Both the position numbers and the translations under genes were made by a program. A stretch of 64,000 nt of DNA from Nectonema munidae. Lineage: Eukaryota; Nematomorpha; Nectonematoida; Nectonematidae. How positions within the stretch are numbered: position 1 is the stretch's first letter; every line of letters begins with the position of its first letter. The notes below the pieces were generated by a model. That model saw nothing but the letters and a program-made list of their open reading frames with translations, made no database searches and had not been told where the DNA came from. Shown here piece after piece: positions 13,501 through 28,500 of this stretch. The stretch lies in assembly GCA_030549495.1 (NCBI GenBank), contig JAUIRK010000909.1, forward strand, positions 480,001 to 544,000, read 5' to 3'.

Positions 13501-16500
13501 AAAGCGTTTGAAAGAAGAAGTACAACAAATTTTTTATTGACAACATAAAAAAATTAAACATTTTATATTTCAGTGCATGTATCGAGTTTTCTCAGAATCA
13601 AAGATTTTTAATGTGAATTAGTCAATAATAGATTTACGAATAACGGAGTAAGCTAAACCTAACAAAATTTGTTCAAAACCAGATTTTCTGAAAGCGCACA
13701 CTAATATTTTCGATAGAGAAGTTCGATCATACATAAATTTTTTCCTTTTCAAGATGGGTCCAACTTTTATTTTTTATAAATCAAAATGGTGGGGGGGGGG
13801 GCGTATGTATAGGCAAGAATTAAAATACATTTATTCATCCAAGATCTCAAAAAATTAGTTAACAGGTTATCTTTTCACATATTTTTTTGTTTTTTATTAG
13901 TTTAATTTTTATTAATTTTACTCTTTAACTCTAAAAAAGGCACTACGCAATGGTTAGATTCTTATTAGAACTATCTTTCAAAAATTCAGATTCACCATAA
14001 GTGACATTTGTTTGGTAGTGTAGTGTATTATGCTAAATTCTAGAAGTGTTAAAATTCTTTAAGCAATTCACAGTGGCTTTGTAGCAGCGATGGGTAGGAA
14101 TTAATAAGCTACAAGCAGCATTAAATTCTATCAAGCGATTATCGGGCCCCAATGAAATTACATTTTCTGCATCGCTATTGGCTTATTTTGTTTAATCGGC
14201 ATCGAAAATCCCATTTCTTGAGCCCAAAAGGCAGAATAAAACGACGCTTCCATTTTGTTCAAATATTTCTGTAAATTTTAAAATATGGCACTTCTTTGAG
14301 AAAGGCGTATTTTTTTCTTCTCTTTTGCTGTAAGGAAAGGAGCATCTTGTATTTTCCTTTTCTTCTTAATACATTTTTTGCTTTTCATTTAAAACAGCAG
14401 AGATGCGTCTTAGTCTAAAACAGGGCTGTACGCAACAAGCAGTTGATCGCGAACCATCTTTTGCTCGCTCTCGAATCAATATCAACTCGCTTATAATTAT
14501 TGTTATTTATATCCTTTCCTACTTTTTCGTAAGCTTCTTTTTCAAAGAAGCGCGTTTTTAACTGTTTTCCAAATAAAGCAAAAAAATCGAAAGAAAAATA
14601 GCGGCCGTTATTGTATTTGCACGAATAGTATATTCATCAACAACAATGGCGGATGCTAATTTTGCCTCCCCTCAAAAGTTTGCGTACCCGCTATTGTTTC
14701 ATTTTTGGATTTCATATAATAAAATAGATCAAAATTTGAATAAAAATTGTTTTGTGAGAGTTAATATAATAAAAAATAATTTTAAATGCTTCTGTTTAAA
14801 TCAGTCTTTTATTTTAATTTAAAACAGGGGTGGGCAAACTACGGACCGCATGCGGCCCGCCAGTGCATAATCTGTGGCCCCAAAGTACATACACATTTTC
14901 ATCATTGAGAATGTTCAATTAGAATTTTCCCAACAAATTTGAATCTTGAAGTGCTGCATCATTCTCATTGGCATTATTTATTATTTCTGTAACAGAAAAA
15001 TTACTCAATTACTTTATTTACCTTTTTATTTGTGAAATAAAAATTATTTTTTATTAAATTTTTTAGTTTCTAGTAATAATAAAAATAATTTTAAATGCTT
15101 CTGTTTAAAAGCAGTCTTTTCTTTTAATTTAAAAGAAATTTAATTACAAAGTCGATATTCCTATGGTCAAATATAAGAAGTCGATCATTGGATTAAAAGG
15201 TTTGGCACCCCTGGTTTAAAACATGGATTTTTGACCACAGGGTCGCAACCCTAATTAAAGTATAAAAAGTTAAGTAATTAAAGTTAAGATATTTCTAAAA
15301 GTTTCAAGTGTATTCCCAAAAGTCCCTTTCAGTCGATGCATACGATACGTAACGTTTCGGAATTACTTACTAAAAAAATTTCGCAACCATTCCAATTTTG
15401 TTAATCTAGCTTCTTTAAATTTACACCTTCCAGTTTATATTCATACATAATCATCACTCAGTTGCAACTGGGCACTAACATATGCAAGTTGAAACAACCA
15501 AACCCCATATTCTTCAAAAGCATATAGTAGCTTTTTTCAATGGATGCTTGCTCGTTTAAAATCACACCGACATCGGCATCCGTCAAAAATTGGGATCGTT
15601 ACTTCACAATAAACCTTCTTACCTCAAGAAAAGATTGTAAGATAAAATAATTTAAATTATTATTATTGATATTCTATGATCCTTTAATCCACGCACTATC
15701 AGACATGAAATGGAGTAACTTTAAGGCAGGGGCGCACATCTGGGGGTCACTTAATCTTTATCACTACGTTTGCTACATTTTGTAACATTTGAAAATTTAA
15801 TTTTTTCAAGTCAAGAAATTTTTTTAAATAGTTATTTGGGTATGAATATTTTGATTATCTATTCACCTTAAAAGCAAGAATACTCTATTTTGCTTAATAT
15901 TTGAGCAGCGATATTTTTTATAATGTTCGATTGTTAAATTTTATAAGTAACACTGTACATAATCAAATCACTTTTTTTAAGAAAATTTGTTGATTATTAT
16001 AATAAAAATATAATATCGAAACAAAATGTTTCAGTTGTTAAAAATGTACTTAATCTATTTATGACAGATTTTATTTGTAGATAGAAATATTCAAAAAAAC
16101 GCAATGATTTTCTTTTCTCGTATACTTTGATTTATGTTAGTTTGGTCCTCGGACATTTCGCCCCATTATTTTCATAAGACAGTTCGTCCCATGGACAATT
16201 CGCCCCATTATTTTCATAAGACATTTTGTTTCATGGACAATTCGCCCCGTTATTTTCATAAGACATTTTGTCTCATGGACAATTCTAAAAAATTAATAGA
16301 TAAATTGATTAACTTGAAATAATTTAATAGAGATAAAATAAACAAGAATATAAAATTTTTTAATAATTTTACACACACATAATAAGCAAAGATGGATGAA
16401 ACTAATAGCCTATGAGACAATTTGTCAGGGGGCGAAATGTCTGTCGACCGTTATTTAAATATTTTTTTAATTATAAGGGCTAGCTAAAAGGTTGGCTTTT

Positions 16501-19500
16501 GCTGCTTATAAAAACTTGAAAATGTCAAATAAACTAATTCTTTATGCCTCCTATTTTTTTTGAAATTATTCTGAGAACAGACGATTCCATTTAATAGTGA
16601 AAATTGCTTTATTAGTTTATTTTGTTTCCTTTCTCTCTTATGTTAATTATGTAGCAAATTTTTCAATTTTGAGTAAAAGGTAAGGAAGGTAAAGGTACCG
16701 TGAGTGTGTTTTCATTGACAAGGCACTGATGTACCGCTTATGTCAAACTATGAACAAATTCGTATCGATGAGGAATCGAATCTAGAGGTTTCCGTGCTAT
16801 GTCCATCATCTCAACCAACCTGCCATGCCACCCATAGAGTATGCTGTAGGGGATACATCAAATTAGTTTTCAAACTTAAGTTATGCTCTAAAATTTTTTA
16901 GTTTTTGTTGAAGCTCTATAACTTTTTCTGATAGATTCCTTAAAAGTTATTATAAAAGGCAAATTATTGCAAAATGTTAACAGTTATTTTACTTTTTGTA
17001 GATTTTTGTAGCTTGTATCAATTTAGCTTTTAAACTATTTTTGAATGATGCTGAGTAAAATGAAATAATGGGATCTAATATTTTTGGATTTTTTTAAACT
17101 AGTGTATATTCGATGGTTGTAGGTAAAAATGCTCCAATTAAAAAGTAGAAAAAAATCCCCCCTAATTTTTGATTTTCAGGATTTTTTAAATTATATAAAT
17201 GTTTTTATTTGGTACCGTTTTAAAAGGCTAAATTTCTAAAATTTCTTAATCTATAGGGTTTTTTCTTTATAAAGTTCTTGAAAACAATAGCAAAGGTACA
17301 GATTTGTGGGAATGTGTTCTTAAAATCAGTTAAAATACAAATTATATTTAGAAAGTGTTCTGATACACACAAAGTCCAAAAATATTTGCTGTTTTATAAA
17401 AAAAATTTTGTATTTAAAAAATTGTTGTATGCTGAGTTTTTTAGTTTACTTTAATTAAATTTTAAATGTTTTAGTGAAAAGTTGACTTTGTTTTTTTACA
17501 AAAATCTTTATTTGACATATCTTTTTAAAAAATTTTAATTAATAATTTTTTGTGTTGGGGCATTTTTTCCTAATTTTAAATTGGGGCATTTTTTTCGGGG
17601 GCATTTTTACTGGGAGCATTTTTTCCTACTTTTTAATTGGGGCACTTTTTCCTACTTTTTAATTGGGGCATTTTTTCTGCGCACTATATTCGATATGCAA
17701 ATTTAATTAAAATATTTTCGCTGGAAGTATAATATTTAAATTCACCAATTTTGTAAAAAAAATATAAAGTAGTTTTATAAATTTACGACTTTAGGTATGC
17801 GCTGAATACACTCAATTTTAAAGGATTGCTTGAATATTTGGTCTCCCGTGGTATTTCCAGACCACTAATTTTCAAAATTGCAAAAAAAAAATTCGCCCCC
17901 CCCAATAATTTTGAGGATGTGCGCCCCTGCTTTAAGGGTAACATTCATATTTGCCCAAACACCAGAATTCAAAAAGGAGTCCATGCATGCGTTTAAATAT
18001 GACAAATAAAATCCTGCTTGACCTATGAGAAGACGATCACCGTTCATGATTCAAAGAGACCAAGTCTAATGCCTGGTATTTAAAACACTGTAAAATATTT
18101 TACGATTTGATGATCTAATTTAAGGGGCGTATGATACGGATTTTAATCTACACTGCATAACCGAAAATTTTATAAATGAGACTGTACCGACACAGAAGGT
18201 ATACTTTTCATAGAATATTTAAAATATCAAGTCTTACTTCGTTTGATATAGATAAGTTATTTTATATGTTAACTACATATGTTATATTTTATTTTGAATT
18301 TTTTTTGATATCCCACTATTAACAATCAGGAATAATATTATATTTGATTAGAGTCAATGAAAAAAGTATGCCTGTTTTAGATTGTAAGTAAAGAAAAACT
18401 TCTGGAATCATCCACAGATTTGAATTGTAAAAGCCAACTTGTCCAAAAAGATCTTGATGAACTGAAGACAAAGAATGAAATGTTGATTGCAAGTCTTCAA
18501 GAAAAAGAAGTTGTGTGGAGTAAAATTCAAGTGAATTATTTTATTGTTTGAATATGAATCCCGGGTTTAATAAAGAGTTGTTTAAAAAATTTACTCCAAA
18601 TTTGATTTTTTTTATGTATAAAAATGTTCTTTTACTTTGAATGTATTATTAAAAGAAATACAAAATTTAGTTCTTGACTTTATTCAATTCATTTTGTCAC
18701 GGTTTGATCGTGTAAAAATCTTGCAACGCGCAATTGAACTTTAAATGAAAAAATTTGAATTTTTAACTTGCTAACTAAATAATAATAATAATAATTAGGG
18801 GAATCTATTTTTGACTTAAAAAAATTATACTTTTTGACCTTAAAAGCCAAAATTTTGACTTATTGGAAGAAATTTTTGACTTTATAAAAATATTTATTTA
18901 TTATATTATACAAGATCTCTTCTATGTTTATCATGCAATTATTATTATTACCATTCTTTATTTTTAAAAGGAAAAAAATATTTAAAAATTATACTATTGA
19001 AATTAATCAAAAAATTAAATCATTGTATCAAACAATGGTGTTATATCCTATAAAATACTGAATGAAAAGGGCGTTCGCTGGATCCCCACTCATTATAATT
19101 TTGTTGTTTCCATTATTTGCCAAATTTTCACAGTCAACTCATTCTCCATTCTCTCAAAAGATCTTTATATTATACATATCTTTAGTTTATCCATAAGAGA
19201 CCTAGGAAAATAGCACATACTTTCAGTTGCATGCAAGTTTATTCAATAATGAAAGTAATCTTTCTAATAACAGGCGTTGAAGTTGTTTGGAAATTTGTAA
19301 AATAAAAATTCTCTTGGTGATATTTCAAAATTTGGAATATTCGACTAAATTTTTGCGTAAAATACTTTGTCTTTAAGAAGAAGTATAACTTGTCATTTTT
19401 AGCGAAAGATAGTATGAAATCATTTTTTTCTTTTTATTGATCTAAACTATAAATACTTTTCTAAATTTATTGACCTGAAAAACTTCATAAAAAAAGAAAT

Positions 19501-22500
19501 GTAGAAATCGATCAATAATAATTATCAATTATTATTGGCCTTTTTTTGTTTGCAGAAAAAATAACTTTATTAACGTTTGTGCAATTTAATAATATTTACT
19601 TGTTTTTGCGCGAAATTTTTCATACGAAATTTTAATTTACTTGTTTTGTTTCACGCTACGGTATCTTTCTCCTTATTGGTCCGCAGATATCAACAATTTG
19701 CATATAACTGTAAAGAACATTGTTTATTTGTTCAAAATAATACGACATTATTTTTTAAAGGAAGAAGTCATTAGTAACCAACGAAAACGAGAAGCAGTTC
19801 TTGTAAACGCAAAAATTAAAATGGAAGAAGAGACCCGGATTTTGAAGAAAGAGATTTCAGAATCTCAAATAAAAAAGCGTCAATTGGATGGAAAAGTTGA
19901 AGAGGTATTTGCTTTTTAATCATTTTTCTCCACGTTTACTATTATTTTTTTAATTTAATTAATATATCAAAATGTTTACCATATGTTATTAAATTAATTT
20001 TTGCAAATTTAAATAAATACTTACAAAGTTATATGTATTTTTTACCGTAACTCTTTAATTCTAAATCATAATGAAAAAACAATATCTCGAAGTCCTTGCG
20101 GATGCGAAATATTACAAAATTGTGTATTTTATCAATAGAGTTTTTTACGCCTCCATTTGCATTTTTTGGTACCACTTTAACATAACTTCGTTTATATTGC
20201 TATTTCGAAATAGATATCTAAGCTCTTATGCTCGGTGAATGAAAAATTCCACCATCTCTCTCAGATATACGATGCAGAGAAAAAAGAATGGCTTGAACTT
20301 CGCCTGAAGATGGAACAAAAGTATCAAGAACGGATCCGACATAACGAGCTTCTTGCACACGAAGTGAAAAGCCTGCGTTCAAGAATTAGCCAATACACTG
20401 AGCTTTCCAAGCTCAATGAAGAAAATGCGAAAAATGGTAGTAGCTCTCAAACTAATGAAATTGTAAGGAATTCAAATTTTATGATACCTACTCAATGGTT
20501 TACAGTCTAACTTATTTGAATCGCGAACGTTTTTAATGTTTAAACTTTTTGAATTTCTACTGATGTTGCGTATTATGAACATTTTCTGCTTAATACTTCC
20601 AACAAATTTTTGATGGTAAATAAGGAAGGTTTTGAATTACAATGATTTATATTGATATAAAAGTGAATCTGCCGTTGCGTCTTCGTAATCTTCCTTTGTT
20701 GTTATTTCAATCTCGAGGGAAGAATGGCGTGCTTGTCCTCATGTAAAGAATACCTCACGTTTTCACGATGAAGCTCATAATTTTTCCAAAACTTCATTTC
20801 TGCATATGGGTAATCGCTTATGCGGATGTTTTTGATCATAGTTATCTTTTCACAATCTCAAAGAAACCTGAAAAAGAACCTATAAGACTGGATTAAAAAT
20901 ATTTTTCCAATTTTTTAAAGCCGTTTCATATTCGTATTGTCATGGTGAAAAGTAATTTCCTAAAAAAAATTTTTGGGTCGCCAGGGTTAGGTGTATGAGC
21001 GTTATTGTTGTGACAGTAACTTCTATTGCTATTAGAAAATAAAATTTAATCTTTTTATACAACATTCCATGACCTATGATATCAATAAAACATACCCAAA
21101 ATGTGTGAAATGTATGTATCAACGATGTTCACGAATTAGAAACAAGGACTACGTTTTAAAGATGGCGTTAAAATACGAAGCTGAGAAATTCTGCCGACAG
21201 TGTTAGTACAAGTTGATGAATACAATTCTAGAAATGGGCGCCTTAGTTTGGTACCTTATTAAATACCCTAATTTATTGTATTTTTGGAAATAAAACTTCG
21301 TACGGCAAATGAAATAAGAACAGCTGGGAAATAGCCTACACAACACTATGCTTTCGTCATGACTCTAAATCACATGGAGAAAATCTGTCTAGACTTTAAA
21401 ATTGCATCATTTAATTATTTCGGAACTATCGCGTATTGACGGCCTCCCAAAATAAAAATTTTAGGATGGGGGAACGCATCTGTGAAGTTTTTAAAAGGAT
21501 TTTAACTGTCAAGAATTTCGTATCAATGTATTCATTTTTTTATAGATCTGACTTTTTCAACTGAGGCAAAAATGATATGGCATTAAAAAGAAAATTAAAT
21601 CTCATCTATTTTCTTTATAAACGTAGGCAAAAGAGGCCGAACGGGCTGCCACTAGGAGCAAAATTGTGGCTCTTCATGGCAAAATTTTCTAGATCATTTT
21701 CAAAAATTAGCCCAGGGAACCTACACTCACCCTCCTTCTTCAAAAATGTTCTGTCTGCGTCTCTTGTAGTAATCCAAACTCAGCTTGTAAATATCATGTA
21801 CAGTTGACTACCTTTACCCCGGAAATCACTAATTTGGACGTTAATTAATCTGAGTCTTTGATCTTTCCAGAAATCTTTAATTTAGTAAAATTAATGAATG
21901 ATTGATTCAATTAACAACTCAGCTTCTTCAAGATTTAGTAAAATAAAAGTTTCATAAATGAAGGAGAACTAATGAGTCCTTATATCTTGCAAGAAAAACT
22001 AATTAGAGAATGACCTAAAGACCTAGATAAAATAATAAGTTTAAAAGAAATCTTAAAAAAATTGTCCACACCCAGTAGAATCAGTATATCTGAAATTAAC
22101 TTACGAATTCTAATGTGCAATAATTTTTTGTTGTACTTTTAGTACTAAACTGACATCTGACATTGAATTTTAGTTCGAGTCAAGTTTATACTGAGAGAAA
22201 TTGAGCAAGCAAAGTGTGATTTTTTTATTAAATAAGGAATCACTAAACCGGAACCACATTTCAAATTAGTGATTGTCGACTGTATAAATTTCAGCTTCGG
22301 TACATTGATTTTGATCATTTAGCAAAGACGCAATTTACTAAAAAAATTTCAAGATTTTTGAAGATAGTGAGAGTTCGATTAGAAAAGTGGGACTACTTTA
22401 CTTAGAAAATTTTGGGTAAAGACAAAAAGTTTAGAGAAATGTTTGATGCCGACGGTTTCTCGCTGTATAGAAGTTTTAATATAACTTTTTGAAAGATCAT

Positions 22501-25500
22501 ATAGCTTAGAGATTAGATGCACCGGATCCTTACTCCATCATTAATCACAGTAATTCTTTTCTGATTCAATTTAAGTACATAATGTGATAAAAAATATCGA
22601 TTATAAGCAAAAATAATAAAATTGCTTATTTTATATACATTTATGCCTTACTAATCAATATTACCCTAAACTTTGATGACTTTTGTTAGAGAAGATGACT
22701 TTAATTTTCAAAAATTTTGGTCATGTATTCATTTTTACATATGTTATATGAAAAATAAAAAATCACTTAGAAAGGATCACTTAGGAAAGTGGTGAAAAGA
22801 CATTGTGGTCGCTCCTCCATATGTGTCCTTACACCTTTTGCTAACGATTGTAAACATTTTGGTTAGAGCAGTAAAAATATTTAATTTCCTCTTTTTGACT
22901 ACTTCTGTTATGAATTAAGGAAGTAAGGAATTATTCTTTGACAATAAAATCTTTCCAAGACGGTGTTATAAGTTTTTTTTTAAATATACATTAAATGTTT
23001 TAGACAATCACAAATAATGAAAAAAACAAAAGCCTTGATCGCGCAGATTCTGACAAAAACACTCTTTCTGAAGAAATTAAAAATTTGAAATCGGTCAACG
23101 ATGATGTCAGAGGCAAGAATAGACTTCTTAAGATTCAAATGAAGATTCTACAACAAGATTTAGAGTCCAAAGATGAGAATATCAAAATGTTGAACGATGA
23201 AAAGGAAAATTTGCTAACTAAGGTTCTAGAAATTTCCAAAAATCTCGTCTGTCATCAGTCTTCACATAGTCTTCGATCACCATCCTCTACTTTAACAGGT
23301 AAGCTCATTGCATTTCAAATCAAAAACCATCATATGTGTAATTATTTGGATATTATATGATTAGGATATCGAACTTTTTTCAAATTTCGGTTCGAATATC
23401 CAACAGCATATAAAGTAACACGTTATGAATTTTCATTTTGTTCTTCTGATTTAGATAATTCAGTTAACATGCATTTTATTGATAAATGTTTAAAATATCT
23501 TAAAGTAAAGGTGTTTTATTTATAAATAAAATTAATACTAATTTGCATATTTTTCATAATAATCAGCATTTTCAGAGTTTAAACTTTTGCAATTTTCTCT
23601 ATATATTAGTTTTGCTGAACTAAAAACTCGTTTGGATGTTAGCAAAATGAACTTTGTGGCGTTACTAAATATTTTAGGGCCTGGAGAATTTGTTTCCATT
23701 TTCCACCATTGTAGGGGACCTTCTTTTCTTGGTAGCAATGCTTGTGCATTTTTTTCTGTTACAGAAACAAATTCATCAAGGCATTTCCAAATGTCACCTT
23801 GAATTTCAGCACCAAGACGAGAGATATCGTTTTAAGGGAAGCAAAATACTGATGAGAATTTTCGTTTTCCATTTCTTTAAAAATCCTTTTTTTAAACCAT
23901 ATCCCCTTGTTCTATAAATTTTGATAAACGTTTTTCTAGAGACCTTTTAAAATCTTCTTTCATCGTCTCTACCCCGTCCATCACTATCATTTTGATATGT
24001 AAGATATTAGGCTCTTTGTTGCAGCTATTGCAAAACTAATTTTTTCTTCTTTGCTAGCGTCTTCTGTTACCTCGACAAAAAGTTTATGAAGTCTTAATAT
24101 TTTTCAACTAACAACCACTAATATGAAGTATTAGGAAAATAAATAAAAATATAATTTACTGTCAATACAAAAGTATGATTGATTTGTTTCATCAAGGAGA
24201 CAAAATATCAAGCATGCAAACTAGGACCGTATGTAGGAGGTTATACAGACATAAAAAATACCAAGGGTAGATATAGAAATAGAGAAGATCTATGTGAAAA
24301 TGATCTTTTTCTGATATTCTTTTTAAAGAAATAGTATAGCGATATCTGGCTAATCGGCTGATATGCGGCAAATGTCAAGACATGTGGGCTAAATTAGGTC
24401 TTCAAGATAATTTCATTAAAATATAGATACGGTGATTAGTTATTAAATATAGGTCTCACTAATAAATTAGTGCAATCAAAAACCTCAACTTTTTTTGATT
24501 TGTTTGATGTAATTTTTGACCTAAAGAAAATTCAGATAATTGTTGTACCAAAAAGCTCCTTTAAATATTTATTCTATAATTTCAATTTTTAGCTTTAAAA
24601 AAGAAAATAATTTATTGACAAAATATACTGGTTTAAAATTATGGCAAATTAAAAATTTAGTTAAAAATTAAATTATTATAAATAATATATCGATTTAATG
24701 TGAAAGATGAAGTTTTATATTTTTGTGTGTTTGATTAACAAACAGAGTAATCTTTCAACAGAGTTTGAAGTTACTAGCTCCATTGTAACTGAATATATTA
24801 GTTGGGTGATATTTGAACAGGTGACCGTTCTACCAAGGTAACCACTAAGAGTTACTCTGTCTATGAGATATTTTGCATTCGACAATGCTTTGCTAGGAAC
24901 GTGTCTTTATTTTAGAAGAGGGCTTCTTCATGGTGACGCCTTCAGATAAAATCAGAGATCCAATATTGGCTCACAATCAAGAACTTTCTGGCCAAGAAAT
25001 AGAAAGAGAACTATCGGTATAATTTATGCATTTTTAGACCTTATGGTTTTTTGTATAACAAACTCTTGTAGCTAATTTTCGTAACCGTTATATTTACAAC
25101 GTCTCATACAAAGTTATACTGTACTTCTAAAATAGGAATACGTTTTTATTGGTTTCTGTGCACTGGCTTTGATCAATCTTGATGGATAGTTTATCCACAA
25201 GTCCTCATTATTGAAGTTATTCAATAAATGGTGGGCGAGGATTTATTGTGAAAAAAAATTTCATTGTATTAATTATTATTTATATTTTATATACAAATTT
25301 CATAAAAAATGAAAATAATATTTAATAACTATAAATGATGCTCATAAATACCAAACCGCAAATGCTCATTCAAAAATCGTTTTGATGTCAAAAATTCTGA
25401 CATATTATTGGGATTTTGAAAACACGTGTTAAGACAAAAATTATTTGCTTAAAAAGTGATATTTTTTGGTTGGTGTAATATGAATTATTTATTCATTCCC

Positions 25501-28500
25501 TTTTTTCTACCCCCTGTCAGATAAGCTTTTTAATTTCTGATAAAAAAGTCAAAATTTCTAATTTCTATTTAAGATTTTTTATTGATTGCGCCCTTTGGTA
25601 TGATCCACTAACAATTTAAGGTAATGAACTGTTCAACACAAAGAGCTTGGTGATTAAATCTCAGCTTAATGTGTTTGAATCAGGGTTGCAGAGTTTGGTC
25701 AGTTTTAGTAGAAAATGAGATTCGCTGTCAGAATTAACAATATAAAATAAAGTAAACTTTCGATAACTTGAAATTCTATCTCTTATTCTTCCTCATTTTA
25801 AAATGTATATCTACTTTTTCGTTTATCAAAAACAAAATAGAAGCAGAGGTAATATCGCGTTACTGCTTTGATATATATTCGGTTATTGCGTGTTTTTGCG
25901 AAGAAATTAAAATATTTTTGACATTTTTATTTTTGAAGAATTTTGGCGTTTATAGTTTTGAATGTTACTTTAATTCATTGAATAAAGAAATATATTTTTT
26001 CCATTATTTTAAAAGTTTTAATTTTATTGACAAAAATATCAATTTGTACTATAAGACCTTAGAGCAGTGGTTCTTAACCTGGGGGTAGTGACCCCTTTGG
26101 GGGTAGTTTGAAGTTTTTACAGGAGTCATGAAAAACTTTTGGTATCAAAAAGTGTATCCTCATGAACGTCTTTCCATCAGTTGCAAAACTATTTCTATTT
26201 AATGTATTCATTAACCCTGATTGTATGATGCAATCAATTAATAATTTTGCCCTTAAAATCAAACATCATTTTAAATCTCACACATGTTGCTTGCAATCAA
26301 GCAATTGAAAACTATTTTCCAAAGTTAAATAGCCGTTCTAATGACATTTGGATCACCAGACCTTTTTCAGTGAGCGAAAGTAGCATTGATGACTCTGATG
26401 TTGCTGCCAAAGTGGAGTTTTTTCAAATAAGAGAAGAAAGACAATTAAAACTCGATTTTTTCGAGCAAGCACTTCTATCATTCTGGGCCAAATTAAAAAC
26501 CGTTTATCCTATTCTTTCCAAACGTGCTATGATTTTTTTGATACAGTCACCTTCCACTTATCGTTGCGAGACTGGATTTTGTGCAATGATGTCTTTAAAA
26601 ACAAGTGCACGTAATAAGCTTGAAATTGATTCAGACACGAGATGCTGTCTCTCGAACATTACACCATGTTTTGAAGAACTTTTGTCTGACAAACAATACC
26701 AGCCTCCGAATTCAATTATACTGAATTTGTTAGATTATATTAATTTGAATAAATTTTTTCAATTAAACTTTCTTTTAACAAGTAAGTTTATAAAATATAA
26801 CGTAAATTTTCTTGCTTTTAACTTTAAACGGCTGAATCAAAAAGAATTTTATAGGGGTCATAAAAAAAATTTCATAATATTTAGGGGTAAACAGATCCTA
26901 AAGGTTAAGAACCATTGAAGCCTTAGAGCGTGTCAATTTTAGATTATTTTGATAAATTTTCATTATTCGATATTTTTTATTTGTTTCAATAAAGTGCTTA
27001 AAAATAAATTGGCTATCTTGTCGGCAGATGGCTTAGTGCTGGGAACGTAGGGTCTCGGTCCAGATTGTCTGTGTTCGAAACCGTTCGTGACTGTCCTACC
27101 ATATGTCTAGTTGTAAAAGATTATTCTCCCTTGGATGCGAGTCAACTAAAAATACCACAAAATCGTATTAGACAAAAGTAGAGTGTTGGCAGAAATTTAT
27201 TGCCTATAAATTTTTGCTTCATTTTTTAATTTTATTCCTTTCCAGAATTTATCCTGTAAAAAATACGAATTTTATCCATTCAAACTAAAAAAAATTCTAA
27301 ACTTTTACAGTCTAAATCAGGGGTCTGCAACCTTATGCTAACGGCGTGCCAACTTAACACTTCTCAAATCATCTCGAGTGCCACGCTCATGTATATTTAT
27401 CCAAACCAAAATTAACATGATTGTTTTATAATTTATTTAATTTTTATATACACATTTACATAAATATACAATAATAAGTAAAATTATAATTAGCAATAAA
27501 AAAATTATATAAGTAATTAGTGCTTGACTCTTTGATAACTTTAGCCAACTCTTCAATATCGGCACAATACTAAATAAAAATGGTTGCGCATAGTTAAAAG
27601 CACATTTGATTGCCTTTAAGATCTATTATAAAAACTGTTTAAAAATTTATTTTACTTTATGTGTAAATGAAAATTTTTAATTGTAAAACTTAAAATTTTT
27701 GCATGCCACTGAAAATCACTTCGCGTGCCGTGGGTTGCCGACCCCTGGTCTAAATCACAATTAAGTACTTTTAATTTCATATTTTTGAAGTCGAAGTCCA
27801 ATTTTTTAAATACCCAGAATCAGAGTAGGAATCCTTGTCAGATGTTTATCACTTTGATCCCCTCCCAATCCTGGTTAGAGTGTCAATTCAAGTACAACTA
27901 ATAACTGGTTTGTGTTGCATAGAATATAAGACAATCCAACTTTAATATACCAAAGGAAAGTTTTCACTTTGTTTTATGAATAACTTTTCAAATGTAATTC
28001 AGTTCTTAAAATTTTTTTTAATATTTTTAGCAAGCGAAGCCTTCTTCAAATTCTCGCAAAGTTGTTTCAGAGGTGGACATTTTCAAGAGTGAGAACAAAT
28101 TTTTGCGAAAAAAAGTCGAAGATTCTGTGAACTTTAGAAAAAAAACCAAAGAAAAGTTGTTATATCTCATTGATGAGGTTTTTAAATATTGTTTTTTTTT
28201 TAATTTTTTTTGTCTTTAGATACCGTCTATCCACATATACAATTTTATTTGTGTCATCAGTAAAAAATTAGAAGCAAGGGATTTCGTAATTCATTTTAAG
28301 AAGAGAAAAAAAGTGCGTCTTTTATAGGTCCGTCCATAATAGGGGTGCCTGAAACCAAGGTTAGAGCAATCAAGCCAGATAGTTTTGGAGGAGCCAAAGC
28401 CGCATCCAAGCTTATATTGAGTGGGGCCGAAGCGGGAGGTACTAGAAATTTTAATGTTACCTTGCATCTTTGAATATCAAATCTCTCATAAACTTAGCAA

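Larger units (their letters stand above)
15727..17929. mobile_element. 2.2-kb non-autonomous hAT element, copy 1
   Basis: The termini CAGGGGCGCACATC and GATGTGCGCCCCTG are exact inverted repeats, flanked on both sides by CTTTAAGG (15719-15726 and 17930-17937), a perfect 8-bp duplication. No transposase frame was seen. Inside are a repetitive array (16140-16290), a minus-strand SINE (about 16690-16840) and a Mutator-like insertion (17115-17684). A second, rearranged copy is at 41267-43248. It lies in intron 4 of the coiled-coil gene. Confidence 0.9.

Noticed and set aside
27029-27081. tRNA gene
   Set aside because: A and B boxes are present but no tRNA fold surrounds them. The context is a SINE.
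28328-28440. Exon-like open frame (VRAIKPDSFGGAKAASKLIL) after an acceptor-like TTTTATAG
   Set aside because: Its only open frame needs phase 2, while both neighbouring exons require phase 0. The words GTCCGTCCATAATAGGGGTG look like transposon terminal sequence.
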